A DNA stretch of 44,227 nucleotides, from positions 1 to 44,227 of the forward strand of contig CAZYMF010000018.1 of the NCBI GenBank assembly GCA_964648215.1. Direction: 5' to 3'. Both the position numbers and the translations under genes were made by a program. Below, in pieces: positions 25,862 through 34,474 of the stretch (its first letter is position 1; each line of letters opens with the position of its first letter). Source of the stretch: CAZYMF01 sp964648215. GTDB taxonomy: Bacteria; Desulfobacterota; Binatia; HRBIN30; JACQVA1. The notes under the pieces are model-generated. The model searched no databases and was not told the origin of the DNA. It was given only the letters and a program-made list of their open reading frames with translations.

Positions 25862-26836
25862 GTGCCAACGCGAAAGCTCGTTGAACGGATGTTGCAGGGG
25901 GACAAGGTTGCCCTGGCCAAGCTCATGACGCTGGTCGAGAACCGCCGCGAGGATACGGCGCTGGTCATGAGCCTGATCCACGATCGCTGCGGTCATGCCT
26001 ACACCATCGGGATCACCGGCCCCCCGGGCGCCGGCAAGTCCACCTTGGTCGACCGCACCGTGGGAGCGCTGCGGAGTGCCGGCCACCGGGTGGGCATCAT
26101 TGCCATCGACCCGTCGAGCCCGTTTTCGGGCGGCGCCGTGCTGGGCGACCGCATCCGCATGCAAAGCCACTTCCTCGACGAAGGTGTTTTCATTCGCAGC
26201 CTCAGTAGCCGGGGCAGCCACGGGGGTCTGGCCCGCGCCACTCGCGATGTGGCGCGCCTGTTCGACGCCTATGGCATGGACTTCGTGGTCATCGAGACGG
26301 TTGGTGTCGGGCAGACCGAGCTCGATGTGATGCGAATGGCCGATACCACGGTCGTCGTGCTGGTCCCCGAGGCGGGTGACACGGTCCAGGCCATGAAAGC
26401 CGGGCTCCTGGAGATTGCCGACGTCTTCGTGGTCAACAAGGCCGATCGTGAAGGCGCGATGCGCATGAAGACCGAGCTCGAGATGATGCTCCATCTGCGG
26501 CCCGAGGCGCCGTGGAAGGTCCCCGTGCTGATGACCCAGGCGACGGCTGGCGACGGCATTCCCGAGCTGATGACGCACCTCGCTCATCATCGCGACTTCC
26601 TTCGCCAGAGCGGTAGCGGCGAGGCAAGGACCATTGCTGGTCGGCAGGAAGAGTTCGTCGCCGTGCTGCGGGAGGAGATCGCGCGGCGGTTGGAAGCGGC
26701 GCTCGACAACGGCCGCTTCGGCAAGTTGCTGTTGGCGATCAAGAGCGGCGAGATCGATCCCTACCGTGCCGCCTTGGATGTGGTCGACAGCGAGGAGGCC
26801 GTGCGGGCCGTATTGCGTGCGAGGCGGGAAGGGTAG
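25862..26836 (+). CDS. meaB: MeaB/ArgK-family G-protein chaperone of methylmalonyl-CoA mutase
   Basis: Encodes 324 residues from the GTG at 25862 (MPTRKLVERMLQGDKVALAK). The P-loop is ITGPPGAGKST, followed by the family motif AIDPSSPFSGGAVLGDRIRM, the switch region ETVGVGQTELDV and the base motif NKADREG. These identify the SIMIBI GTPase that protects and loads the B12-dependent acyl-CoA mutase. The C-terminal dimerisation helices (LREEIARRLEAALDNGRFG) are present. No mutase gene lies in the window, so its partner must be elsewhere. The phosphatase gene follows after eight bases. Confidence 0.92.
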   Translation: MPTRKLVERMLQGDKVALAKLMTLVENRREDTALVMSLIHDRCGHAYTIGITGPPGAGKSTLVDRTVGALRSAGHRVGIIAIDPSSPFSGGAVLGDRIRMQSHFLDEGVFIRSLSSRGSHGGLARATRDVARLFDAYGMDFVVIETVGVGQTELDVMRMADTTVVVLVPEAGDTVQAMKAGLLEIADVFVVNKADREGAMRMKTELEMMLHLRPEAPWKVPVLMTQATAGDGIPELMTHLAHHRDFLRQSGSGEARTIAGRQEEFVAVLREEIARRLEAALDNGRFGKLLLAIKSGEIDPYRAALDVVDSEEAVRAVLRARREG

Positions 26837-26844
26837 GCGTCTCG

Positions 26845-27564
26845 ATGGGCGGGCGCACCTTTGTCGTTGGTGATATCCACGGCTGCCCGGTCGAGCTCGA
26901 GGGCCTGCTCCAGGCGATCGCGCCGGCAAGCGGCGATACCGTCGTCTTCCTCGGTGACTACATCGACCGCGGCCCGGACTCCAAGGCCGTCATCGACCGC
27001 CTCTTGCGTCTGCGGGCGGAGGGCCCGAAGTGCGTGTTCTTGAAGGGAAACCATGAGGATATGTTCCTCGATTTCATGGGCCTCGGTGGGCGCTATGCCG
27101 GGGCTTTTCTGCTGAACGGCGGCAGAGCCACGCTGCTCAGCTACGGCCTCGATGGGTGCACCGGGTCAGAGGTCGCCAAGCGGCTGCCGCCGTCCCACCT
27201 GGAGTTCCTGCGGAATCTGGAGATCACCTTCGTCTGCGGCAACTTCCTGTGCGTTCACGCGGGAATCAACCCCCTGTGTGATCTCGACAACCAAAATGAA
27301 GAGGATCTCCTCTGGATCCGGGAGGAGTTCGTTCGCAACCGGCACCGGCTGCCGTACACGGTACTATTCGGGCACACGCCGCAGCGCGAGGTCTTTCTCG
27401 ATCTGCCCTACAAGATTGGTCTCGATACCGGGTTGGTCTACTCGAACAAGCTCAGCTGCCTCGAGCTTCATTCCGGAGACCTCATGCAGGTGCGTCGGGG
27501 CGAGCGGCGAGCGCGGCGCTCGAGTCTGGCCAAGGACCTGGCCGAGGCCGGTCGAGCTGCCTGA
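26845..27564 (+). CDS. PPP-family metallophosphatase (serine/threonine phosphatase-like)
   Basis: Encodes 239 residues with the full calcineurin-like metal set: GDIHG (Asp10, His12), GDYIDRG, GNHE, a His in CVHAG and GHTP. The spacing matches bacterial PPP phosphatases such as PrpA/PrpE and lambda phosphatase. These act on phosphoprotein, or on Ap4A in the ApaH branch; the substrate cannot be settled. No signal peptide, so cytoplasmic. It is eight bases after meaB and probably in the same transcript. The Arg-rich C-terminal tail of about 25 residues is extra. Confidence 0.88.
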   Translation: MGGRTFVVGDIHGCPVELEGLLQAIAPASGDTVVFLGDYIDRGPDSKAVIDRLLRLRAEGPKCVFLKGNHEDMFLDFMGLGGRYAGAFLLNGGRATLLSYGLDGCTGSEVAKRLPPSHLEFLRNLEITFVCGNFLCVHAGINPLCDLDNQNEEDLLWIREEFVRNRHRLPYTVLFGHTPQREVFLDLPYKIGLDTGLVYSNKLSCLELHSGDLMQVRRGERRARRSSLAKDLAEAGRAA

Positions 27565-27590
27565 CGGCAGCTTGCTGCCCGGGCAATGCT

Positions 27591-27701
27591 TCAGTGGAAC
27601 GAGGGGACCGAAACCAGCAGCGCCAACAGCGCGCTCAACGCCAGGATGACCGGCCAGGGGAGCACTCGACTGTTCATGGCCGCGAGTGCAGCAGATTTCA
27701 T
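27591..27701 (-). CDS. 36-residue single-TM peptide (small gene)
   Basis: A small minus-strand gene downstream of folK. The ATG at 27701 is preceded by AGGAGG with ten bases of spacing, unusually good for this region. The peptide has a short polar N-terminus (MKSAALAAMNSR), then a hydrophobic run PWPVILALSALLALLVSVP and ends SFH; one membrane helix is clear. A second in-frame ATG at 27677 would give 28 residues. No family recognised. The rest of the 258-base gap between the phosphatase and folK shows only short stems (27566-27579 and 27799-27815) without T tracts. Confidence 0.55.
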   Translation of the reverse strand: MKSAALAAMNSRVLPWPVILALSALLALLVSVPSFH

Positions 27702-27822
27702 TCCCCGGCTACCTCCTGCGGCGTTGCGTGCCCCTGCCGGCTTGGGCGCCACCTCGTGGTGACGATGTCGTGACGCTCGCTACTGGCTCGCCGTTTGCCG
27801 ACGCAAAGGGCGTCGCCAGCCT

Positions 27823-28320
27823 TCAACCTCGGGGCAAGAGATGAACCTTCTTACCGTCCTTCAGCGTGGTGAGCAGCTCGGAGAGAGTGACATTCAGGGC
27901 CGGGTGCACCATCTGCGGCACCAGCTCGCACAGCGGGACCAGGACGAAGCGCCGCTTGGGGATCTCCTTGTGGGGGATCTTGAGATTGCGTTTGTTGATG
28001 ATCTCGTTGTCGAAGAACAAGATGTCGAGGTCGATGATGCGCGAGCCCCAACGCTTACCCTTGACGCGTTTGCGCCCCATGGCTTGCTCGATGGCCTTGA
28101 GACGTTTGAGCAGCTCTTCGGCGCTGCACTCGATCTCGAGCTCGATGACCGCGTTGAGAAACCAGGTCTTGGCGTCTCCCAGCGGCTCGCTCTCGTAGAG
28201 GGACGAGGCCTTGACGATGCGCGTGGCCGGAAGCTTGACCATCCGGTCTAACGCCTCTTGATAATTGGCTTTTCGGTCTCCGAGGTTGGAGCCGATTCCG
28301 ATCAGTGCCCGGTGGGGCAT
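27823..28320 (-). CDS. folK: 2-amino-4-hydroxy-6-hydroxymethyldihydropteridine pyrophosphokinase
   Basis: Encodes 165 residues of HPPK, which transfers pyrophosphate from ATP to the pterin in folate synthesis. It begins MPHRALIGIGSNLGDRKANY (family SNLGDR), has SSLYESEPLG, FLNAVIELE and the ATP/Mg signature KRWGSRIIDLDILFFDN, then IPHKEIPKRRFVLVPLCELV. Length is normal. No folP or folB gene is adjacent. It is divergent from dapL across a 228-base gap in which I see nothing firmer than a weak TTGCGG-17-TAGTGC pair (28484-28512) facing dapL. Confidence 0.95.
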   Translation of the reverse strand: MPHRALIGIGSNLGDRKANYQEALDRMVKLPATRIVKASSLYESEPLGDAKTWFLNAVIELEIECSAEELLKRLKAIEQAMGRKRVKGKRWGSRIIDLDILFFDNEIINKRNLKIPHKEIPKRRFVLVPLCELVPQMVHPALNVTLSELLTTLKDGKKVHLLPRG

Positions 28321-28548
28321 AGCGCCGTCGATAACCTCCCCCTGTCCCTCGCTGAAGCACGCCGCCTGCTGCCGACGTGTCCCCGAACCGCATCCTACGG
28401 CACAGCATTCGCGCCAAGACTAACGCGATACGAGCGCTCATAGCGCCTTCGCGACCGATTTACAACGGTAACGGGCCTGGGTGTTGCGGTTGTGGGCACC
28501 CGATGGTAGTGCGGGCGCAATCTCGTTGACGCCAGAGGAGTGTTCGTG

Positions 28549-29721
28549 ATGCGTTCCGCCGACCGGCTGAAGTCGATCCCCCCGTACCCGTTCATGGAGC
28601 TGCGCAAGAAGATCGGCCAGGCCCGCGCCGACGGGATCGACGTCATCAGCTTGGCCATCGGGGACCCGGTCGAGCCTACGCCCCAGCCGGTAATCGAGGA
28701 ACTCGCCCGCACCGCGGCCGATCCGGCCAATCACCGCTATCCGACCGACGAGGAAAAGGGGATGTTGGCCTTCCGGCAGGCAGTCGCCCGTTGGTATGCG
28801 AAGCGCTACGGGGTCGACGTCGACCCGGCCACGGAGGTGCTGGGGCTGATCGGTTCCAAGGAGGGCTGCCACCACTTCGTCCTCGCCCGCGTCAACCACG
28901 GCGAAACGGTCCTCATGACCGATCCGGGCTATCCTGCCTACCGTGCCAGCATCCTGATCGGCGGCGGCGAGCCGGTCAGCATCCCCATCCGCCCCGAGCA
29001 GGGCTATTTGCCGGTGCTGGCCGATATCCCGAGCGATGTCGCGCGCAAGGCCACGGCCATGTTCGTGTGCTACCCGAACAATCCGACCGGTGCCGTCGCC
29101 ACGCCGACTTTTTTGCGGGAGCTGGTGGATTTCGCGCACCAGTACGATGTCGCCGTGTGCTACGACAATCCGTACGTCGAGATCGTCTTCGACGGGGAGA
29201 GACCGCTCAGCTTTCTCTCCGTGCCGGGGGCGAAGGACGTCGGTGTCGAGCTCAACTCGCTGTCCAAGCCGTTCAACATGACCGGCTGGCGTATCGGTAT
29301 GGTGGTGGGCAACAAGGACCTGATTGCCGCCATCTCGCAGGTCAAGGAGAACACCGACTCGGGTGTGTTCAATGCCATCCAGTACGCGGGGATCGCCGCC
29401 ATGGAGCGCTGCGGCGAAGAGATCGGCCACATGCTCGGCATCTACGCCAAGCGTCGCGCTCTGGTGCTCGACACGCTGCGCTCCGTCGGCATCGACTACA
29501 AACCGGCGCGCGGGACCTTCTACCTCTGGGTTCCGGTGCCCAACGGGATGTCGAGTCTCGAGTTCACCACGCTCCTGTTCGAAAAGGCCCGCGTCGTGGT
29601 CGCCGCCGGCACCGCCTACGGCAAGTACGGCGAAGGATTCGTCCGCTTCTCGCTCACCGTGCCCGACGACCGTCTGGTCGAGGCGATGGAGCGAATCCGC
29701 AAGGCGATGGGCAAGGGATGA
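28549..29721 (+). CDS. dapL: LL-diaminopimelate aminotransferase
   Basis: Encodes 390 residues of a fold-type I PLP aminotransferase. The ATG at 28549 follows AGAGGAG with eight-base spacing; GTG codons at 28540 and 28546 are less likely. Motifs: PPYPFMELRKKI and SLAIGDPVEPTP at the N-terminus, YPNNPTGAVA, and the PLP Lys240 in NSLSKPFNMTGWRIG. The resemblance is to DapL, which makes LL-DAP from tetrahydrodipicolinate in one step, and the location beside dapB/dapA/dapF supports it. It converges on dapB with 18 bases between. A plain aspartate-type aminotransferase is the alternative. Confidence 0.88.
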   Translation: MRSADRLKSIPPYPFMELRKKIGQARADGIDVISLAIGDPVEPTPQPVIEELARTAADPANHRYPTDEEKGMLAFRQAVARWYAKRYGVDVDPATEVLGLIGSKEGCHHFVLARVNHGETVLMTDPGYPAYRASILIGGGEPVSIPIRPEQGYLPVLADIPSDVARKATAMFVCYPNNPTGAVATPTFLRELVDFAHQYDVAVCYDNPYVEIVFDGERPLSFLSVPGAKDVGVELNSLSKPFNMTGWRIGMVVGNKDLIAAISQVKENTDSGVFNAIQYAGIAAMERCGEEIGHMLGIYAKRRALVLDTLRSVGIDYKPARGTFYLWVPVPNGMSSLEFTTLLFEKARVVVAAGTAYGKYGEGFVRFSLTVPDDRLVEAMERIRKAMGKG

Positions 29722-29739
29722 CTCGGCGCGTTTCCCCCC

Positions 29740-30549
29740 TCAGCTCTTCAGGCCCAGCACGTCCGCCATGTCGTACCGGCCGGGCGCCTTGTCGGCGAGC
29801 CACAGCGCGGCGCGCAGAGCGCCGCGCGCCAGGCACTCGCGGCTCTGCGATCTGTGGGTGAGCTCGAGGCGCTCCCCCAGGCCGACGAACATCACGGTGT
29901 GGTCGCCGACCGCGTCGCCCCCGCGCAGGGTCATCATGCCGATCTCGTCTTGCCGTCGCTGTCCGGTGATGCCCTGGCGTCCGAAGACGGCGGACCTGTC
30001 GAAGTCGCGACCCAAGGCCTCGGCGACGGTCCGGCCCAGCTTGAGCGCGGTGCCGCTGGGGGCGTCGACTTTCATCTTGTGATGGATCTCGACGATCTCC
30101 GGATCGAAATCCGGGCCCAGGGCCTCGGCCGCCTGCCGCACCAGCTGTAGCAGCACGTTGATCCCGATGCTCATGTTGGGCGCGATGACCGTGCGTGTCT
30201 GCGGCGCCAGGCGATCGAGCTCGGCCTGCTCCTCCGGCGTGTAGCCGGTCGAGCCAATGACGATCGCGGCCTGGTGCCGGACGGCGGTGCGCAGGTGGGC
30301 GACGGCGGCCGCCGAGTTGGTGAAATCCAGCGTCACCGCATCGCTGCGAATGCACTTGTCCAGGCTGTCGACGATGGGCACGTGCAGCACGCCCAGCCCG
30401 GCGACCTCGCCGGCGTCGTGGCCGACGGTGGCCAGGCCCGCCGCCTCGACGGCGCCGACGAGTCTGGCCTCGGCAGACTGGGTGACGAGGTTGACCAGGG
30501 CGCGTCCCATGCGCCCGCCGGCGCCGCACACGATGATGCCGATGGCCAT
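29740..30549 (-). CDS. dapB: 4-hydroxy-tetrahydrodipicolinate reductase
   Basis: Encodes 269 residues of DapB, the NAD(P)H-dependent reductase that makes tetrahydrodipicolinate. The nucleotide loop is VCGAGGRMGRALV at the N-terminus, DFTNSAAAVAHL and GSTGYTPEEQ follow, and the active-site signature EIHHKMKVDAPSGTALKLG is exact. ATG at 30549 chosen as the family start; the open frame continues upstream into dapA. It begins two bases after the dapA stop and is the last gene of the argH-dap operon. Confidence 0.96.
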   Translation of the reverse strand: MAIGIIVCGAGGRMGRALVNLVTQSAEARLVGAVEAAGLATVGHDAGEVAGLGVLHVPIVDSLDKCIRSDAVTLDFTNSAAAVAHLRTAVRHQAAIVIGSTGYTPEEQAELDRLAPQTRTVIAPNMSIGINVLLQLVRQAAEALGPDFDPEIVEIHHKMKVDAPSGTALKLGRTVAEALGRDFDRSAVFGRQGITGQRRQDEIGMMTLRGGDAVGDHTVMFVGLGERLELTHRSQSRECLARGALRAALWLADKAPGRYDMADVLGLKS

Positions 30550-30551
30550 GA

Positions 30552-31436
30552 TCAGATGGCTCCAAAGGCGCGCAGCGTCGCCAGCAATCTCTGCCGCGGC
30601 TCCTCGGTCATGGGCAGCAGCGGCAGGCGCAGCTCGTCCCGGCAGTGACCCATCATCGACAGCGCCGCCTTGACGGGGATGGGATTGGTCTCGAGAAACA
30701 GAGCCTTCATCACCGGCAGGAGACGAAAATGCACCTCGCGGGCCTTGGCCAGGTCTCCCGCCAGCATCGCGGAGGTGACCGCGGCCGATTCCTTCGGCAG
30801 GATGTTGGCCACCACCGAGATGACCCCGCACCCGCCCACGGCCATGACGGGCAGGGTGAGCGAGTCGTCCCCGGAATACAGCTCGATGCTGCTACCGCAC
30901 AGCCGCAGCACTTCCTGGACCTCGTCGAGCGAGCCGGTCGCTTCCTTGAGGCCGATGACCTCGTCGATCTCGGCCAGGCGAGCGATCGTGCCCGCCTCGA
31001 TCTTGGAGCCCGTGCGGCCCGGAATGTTGTACACGATCAGGGGAAAGTGCGTCGCCTGGGCGATGTGACGATAGTGCTGGTAGATGCCCTCCTGCGTCGG
31101 CTTGTTGTAGTAGGGAGAGATCAGCAGGGCGGCGTCGGCCCCCGCCTCCTTGGCGGCTTTGGTGAGGGCCGTCGCTTCGCTGGTCGAGTTCGATCCGGTA
31201 CCGGCGATCACCGGCAACCTGCCCTTGGCCATGCGCACCACCAGGCGCACCACCTCGGCGTGCTCCGCGTGAGACAACGTGGCCGACTCGCCGGTGCTGC
31301 CGCAGGGCACCAGAGCGCTGGTTCCGCCCTCGATCTGCATCTCCACCAATCGCTCGAGCGCCTCGGTGTCGATCCGCCCGTCGCGAAACGGGGTGACCAG
31401 CGCCGTCATCGATCCGCTGAATGTTGCCGTTGCCAT
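30552..31436 (-). CDS. dapA: 4-hydroxy-tetrahydrodipicolinate synthase
   Basis: Encodes 294 residues of DapA, the TIM-barrel aldolase that condenses pyruvate with aspartate semialdehyde. The start MATATFSGSMTALVTPFRDG is preceded by GGAGGT; the ATG at 31436 has better spacing than the adjacent ATG at 31439, which overlaps the dapF stop as ATGA. Signatures are PCGSTGESATLSHAEHAEVV, the Tyr in LIVYNIPGRTG and the Schiff-base Lys in VIGLKEATGSLDEV. Order dapF-dapA-dapB is tight, with overlapping ends. Confidence 0.96.
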   Translation of the reverse strand: MATATFSGSMTALVTPFRDGRIDTEALERLVEMQIEGGTSALVPCGSTGESATLSHAEHAEVVRLVVRMAKGRLPVIAGTGSNSTSEATALTKAAKEAGADAALLISPYYNKPTQEGIYQHYRHIAQATHFPLIVYNIPGRTGSKIEAGTIARLAEIDEVIGLKEATGSLDEVQEVLRLCGSSIELYSGDDSLTLPVMAVGGCGVISVVANILPKESAAVTSAMLAGDLAKAREVHFRLLPVMKALFLETNPIPVKAALSMMGHCRDELRLPLLPMTEEPRQRLLATLRAFGAI

Positions 31437-32287
31437 CATTCGACCTCCAGTTCGCCGCGGAAGACCTCCTCGGCCGGTCCGGTCATCAGCACGTGCCCGT
31501 CGCTCTCGCGCCACTCGATCTCGAGATTGCCGCCACGCAGATGCACCGTGGCTCGCCTGTCGTTCTTGCCGTTCAAGTGTCCCGCCACCACCGCCGCGCA
31601 GGCCCCGGTGCCGCAGGCTTCGGTCTCGCCCGAGCCCCGCTCCCATACGCGCATGCGCAGCTCGCGAGGCCCGACGACCTCGATGAACTCGGTGTTGACG
31701 CGCTGGGGAAAGAACGGGTGATGTTCGAAGGAGGGGCCGATGCGGGCGAGATCGAGCGGGGCGACGTCGTCGACGAAGACGACACAGTGAGGATTTCCCA
31801 TCGAAACGCAGGTGACGCGGTACGTCCGGCCGGCGGCGTCCAGGGGAGCATCGATGACCCGACCTTCCGCGGCCACGGGGATGCGCGGCCCATCGAGAAT
31901 GGGTTCGCCCATGTCGACGGTGACGCGCACGACGCGACCGTCGCGCAGCTCCAGCTCGAGCTCCTTGATGCCGGCATCGGTTTCCACTCGCAGCGGGTTG
32001 CGGCGCGCCAAGCCGTGCTCGTAGGCGTACTTGCCGACGCAACGGATGCCGTTGCCGCACATCTGGCCGCGGCTGCCGTCGGCATTGTACATCTCCATGC
32101 GGCAGTCTGCCGCGGCGCCCGGCGTGGGGGGACAGATCAGAATCACACCGTCGGCGCCGACGCCCGTATGGCGCGGGCTGGCACGACGGGCCAGGTCCGC
32201 CGGCTGCCGCACGCTCTGCGCAAAGGCGTCGATGTAGACGTAATCGTTGCCGAGGCCGTGCATCTTGGTGAAACGCAGGGTTGCCAT
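31436..32287 (-). CDS. dapF: Diaminopimelate epimerase
   Basis: Encodes 283 residues of DapF, the two-base cofactor-free racemase that turns LL-DAP into meso-DAP. The two catalytic cysteines are in GQMCGNGIRCVGKYAYEHG and SGETEACGTGACAAVVAGHL. The start MATLRFTKMHGLGNDYVYID is standard. It is 67 bases after the lipoprotein gene and its stop overlaps the dapA start. With DapA, DapB and DapL it completes the route in this window. Confidence 0.97.
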   Translation of the reverse strand: MATLRFTKMHGLGNDYVYIDAFAQSVRQPADLARRASPRHTGVGADGVILICPPTPGAAADCRMEMYNADGSRGQMCGNGIRCVGKYAYEHGLARRNPLRVETDAGIKELELELRDGRVVRVTVDMGEPILDGPRIPVAAEGRVIDAPLDAAGRTYRVTCVSMGNPHCVVFVDDVAPLDLARIGPSFEHHPFFPQRVNTEFIEVVGPRELRMRVWERGSGETEACGTGACAAVVAGHLNGKNDRRATVHLRGGNLEIEWRESDGHVLMTGPAEEVFRGELEVE

Positions 32288-32354
32288 CTGGTGGACTTCA
32301 GCTTTCCGTGCAACGAGATCAGGACTACCATGTGCCGATTTCGGCGGTCAATTT

Positions 32355-32864
32355 CTACCGCTGCGCCGGCGTCACCTTCCCACGAGCGTGTGGCGGCGGA
32401 GTGGCCGTGGGCGGGGCGGGGATCTGGCGCGTGATGCGGACGGCGTTCGATGGCTGGCTGCCGTACCCATCCGCCGTGAAGGCGATCACCCGGTAGAGAT
32501 AGTCGCTGCCGACCTCGATTTGCCGATCGAGATAGCTGAAGGTGCGGGTTTTGCGGAATCGCTCCTGGTCGGTGACCTCGAGCGTGGCGATCTGCACGAA
32601 GCCGGCGGCGCTGCTCGCTGGCGCGCGCTCGACCACGAAATGACCCAGGTTGTTCAACGGGGTGTCGTCGGCATGCTCGCTGGGCCGACCCCAGGAGAGC
32701 AGAATGCCGTCGCCCCGGTTGGCCGCCCGCAGGTCACCGATCGCCTTGGGAGCGGCGAACTCCGGTGGCTTGGGCGGGGCCTTGCGGCCACAGCCGCTCG
32801 CCAGCGACGCCACGGCCAGCGCGGCGAGCATGCCGCAGGGGAATGAGAACCTTGGCCTCACCAC
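32355..32864 (-). CDS. Lipoprotein with fibronectin-III-like domain
   Basis: Encodes 169 residues from tandem GTG codons at 32864/32861, 11 bases after argH. The signal has lipobox LASGC (Cys25) followed by GRKAPPKPP, the short LptM-like motif seen in lipoproteins next to argH and lysA in many proteobacteria. Residues about 45-145 read as a fibronectin type III fold (ILLSWGRPSEHADDTPLNNL, GSDYLYRVIAFTADGYGSQP). The tail is Pro-rich. The lysA gene usually found after it is absent. Function unknown; probably in the outer membrane. Confidence 0.82.
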   Translation of the reverse strand: MVRPRFSFPCGMLAALAVASLASGCGRKAPPKPPEFAAPKAIGDLRAANRGDGILLSWGRPSEHADDTPLNNLGHFVVERAPASSAAGFVQIATLEVTDQERFRKTRTFSYLDRQIEVGSDYLYRVIAFTADGYGSQPSNAVRITRQIPAPPTATPPPHARGKVTPAQR

Positions 32865-32875
32865 GGCCGGCTCAC

Positions 32876-34315
32876 CTATGCTCCTCGCTGCTTGAGGGCG
32901 CGGTCGACATTGACCGAAGCCGTGCCCCCCGGGGCGCGACGCCGGTCGACGGCGGCGGTCAGAGTCAGCCAACGCGACACGTCGGAGCCGAATCGCGGCG
33001 AGAACTGCTGCAGCTGCCCCAGGCCGAGCTGGTCGAGCGACTGACCGCTGTCGAGGCAATGCCGGACCACCGCGCCGACGATCCCATGAGCCTCGCGAAA
33101 AGGAACTCCCTTGGTGGCCAGATAGTCCGCGAGCTCGGTGGCCAGAGTGAAACCGCTGAGAGCGGCGGCGCTCATGCGCTCGGCGTTGACGCGCAGCCGC
33201 GGGAGCATCGCGGCGAGCACCTCGAGTGCCCCATGGACGGTATCGAAGGTGTCGAAGACCAGCGCCTTGTCCTCCTGCAGGTCGCGATTGTAGGAGAGAG
33301 GCAGGCCCTTGAGCACGGTCAGCAACGCCATCAGGTTGCCGTAGAGACGGCCGGTCTTGCCCCGCACCAGCTCGGCCACGTCCGGGTTCTTCTTCTGTGG
33401 CATCATCGAGCTGCCGGTGGCAAAGCTATCGGGCAGCTCGATGAAGCGAAACTCCTGCGAGGCCCACAGAACGATCTCCTCCGCGAATCGGCTCAGGTGC
33501 ATCCCCAGCGTAGCCCCTGCCGCCAGAAACTCGACGGCAAAATCGCGATCGCTGACCGCATCGAGACTGTTGCCGCTCACCGTGCCGAAGCCGAGCTGCT
33601 TGGCGACGTAGTGGCGATCGATGGGGAAGGTGGTTCCGGCCAACGCCCCCGAACCCAGCGGCAGTACGTCAACGTGCGCATAGCAGGCCGCGAAACGCTC
33701 GCGATCACGCTCGATCATCTCGACGTAGGCCAGAAGGTGGTGGGCGAACAACACCGGCTGTGCCGGCTGCAGGTGCGTGTATCCGGGCATGACCACGTCC
33801 TGGTGCTTGCGCCCGAGCCGGGCCAGGGCGTCGATCAGCGCCCGCTGGTCCTGATCGAGGACCGCGATAGCGTCCTTCAGATAGAGCCGGAAATCGGTGG
33901 CGACCTGATCGTTGCGGCTGCGTGCCGTGTGCAGCTTGCCGCCGAGAGGCCCGAGCTTCTCGATCAAGCGCCGCTCGATTGCCATGTGGATGTCTTCGTC
34001 CGTGGCCACGAAGCGGAAGGCCCCGCGGTCGAGCTCGCCCTGGATCTCTTCCAGCCCGCGGATGATGCGACGGGCCTCCGCCGCGGGAATGATTTTCTGC
34101 CGGCCGAGCATACGGCAATGGGCGATGCTACCGGCGATGTCCTGGCGGAAGAGACGCCGATCGACCGGAAGCGAAGTGGTGAACGCATCGACGAGCCTGT
34201 TCGTCGGCTCGCTCATGCGCCCCTGCCACGCCTTGTGGCCGGACGGGACCTTGGTGGTGGAGCGGGCGGTGCCCGTACCGCTCGCCTTGCGACGTGATTG
34301 TCTTGCCGGTGCCAT
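32876..34315 (-). CDS. argH: Argininosuccinate lyase
   Basis: Encodes 479 residues of ArgH, the last enzyme of arginine synthesis (argininosuccinate to arginine and fumarate), fumarase/aspartase superfamily. Signatures: DEDIHMAIERRLIEKLGPLG, KLHTARSRNDQVATDFRLYL, PGYTHLQPAQPVLFAHHLLA and the mobile catalytic loop GSSMMPQKKNPDVAELVRGK. The start at 34315 gives an N-terminal basic stretch of about 28 residues before the usual opening, so translation may begin further in. It heads the minus-strand operon argH-lipoprotein-dapF-dapA-dapB. Confidence 0.95.
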   Translation of the reverse strand: MAPARQSRRKASGTGTARSTTKVPSGHKAWQGRMSEPTNRLVDAFTTSLPVDRRLFRQDIAGSIAHCRMLGRQKIIPAAEARRIIRGLEEIQGELDRGAFRFVATDEDIHMAIERRLIEKLGPLGGKLHTARSRNDQVATDFRLYLKDAIAVLDQDQRALIDALARLGRKHQDVVMPGYTHLQPAQPVLFAHHLLAYVEMIERDRERFAACYAHVDVLPLGSGALAGTTFPIDRHYVAKQLGFGTVSGNSLDAVSDRDFAVEFLAAGATLGMHLSRFAEEIVLWASQEFRFIELPDSFATGSSMMPQKKNPDVAELVRGKTGRLYGNLMALLTVLKGLPLSYNRDLQEDKALVFDTFDTVHGALEVLAAMLPRLRVNAERMSAAALSGFTLATELADYLATKGVPFREAHGIVGAVVRHCLDSGQSLDQLGLGQLQQFSPRFGSDVSRWLTLTAAVDRRRAPGGTASVNVDRALKQRGA

Positions 34316-34393
34316 TGGCGCGGCACCTTAGCGGAAAGCGAAAGTGAAGGAAATTCGTGGCGGGGCGATACAGGTCGGCCAAGGGGACCGGCC

Positions 34394-34453
34394 GGCGATC
34401 CACAGCCGAGAGTGAGGTGGGGGGGTACCTTCACTCCCGGGCTGTGGATCGCC
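34394..34453. repeat. Long hairpin with G7/C7 loop, downstream of a small gene
   Basis: Perfect 14-base arms GGCGATCCACAGCC (34394-34407) and GGCTGTGGATCGCC (34440-34453) enclose a second partial stem (AGTGA with TCACT) and a loop that contains seven G on the plus strand. It lies 22 bases past the stop of the small minus-strand gene and about 80 bases before argH. No T tract follows on either strand, so a simple intrinsic terminator is doubtful. Compare the hairpin at 34765-34803. Confidence 0.75.
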
Positions 34454-34474
34454 GACTCGATGCGGCCTACGCGA

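Noticed and set aside
28321..28548. Lysine riboswitch before dapL
   Set aside because: The 228-base gap is too short for one beside folK and shows none of the expected conserved stems.
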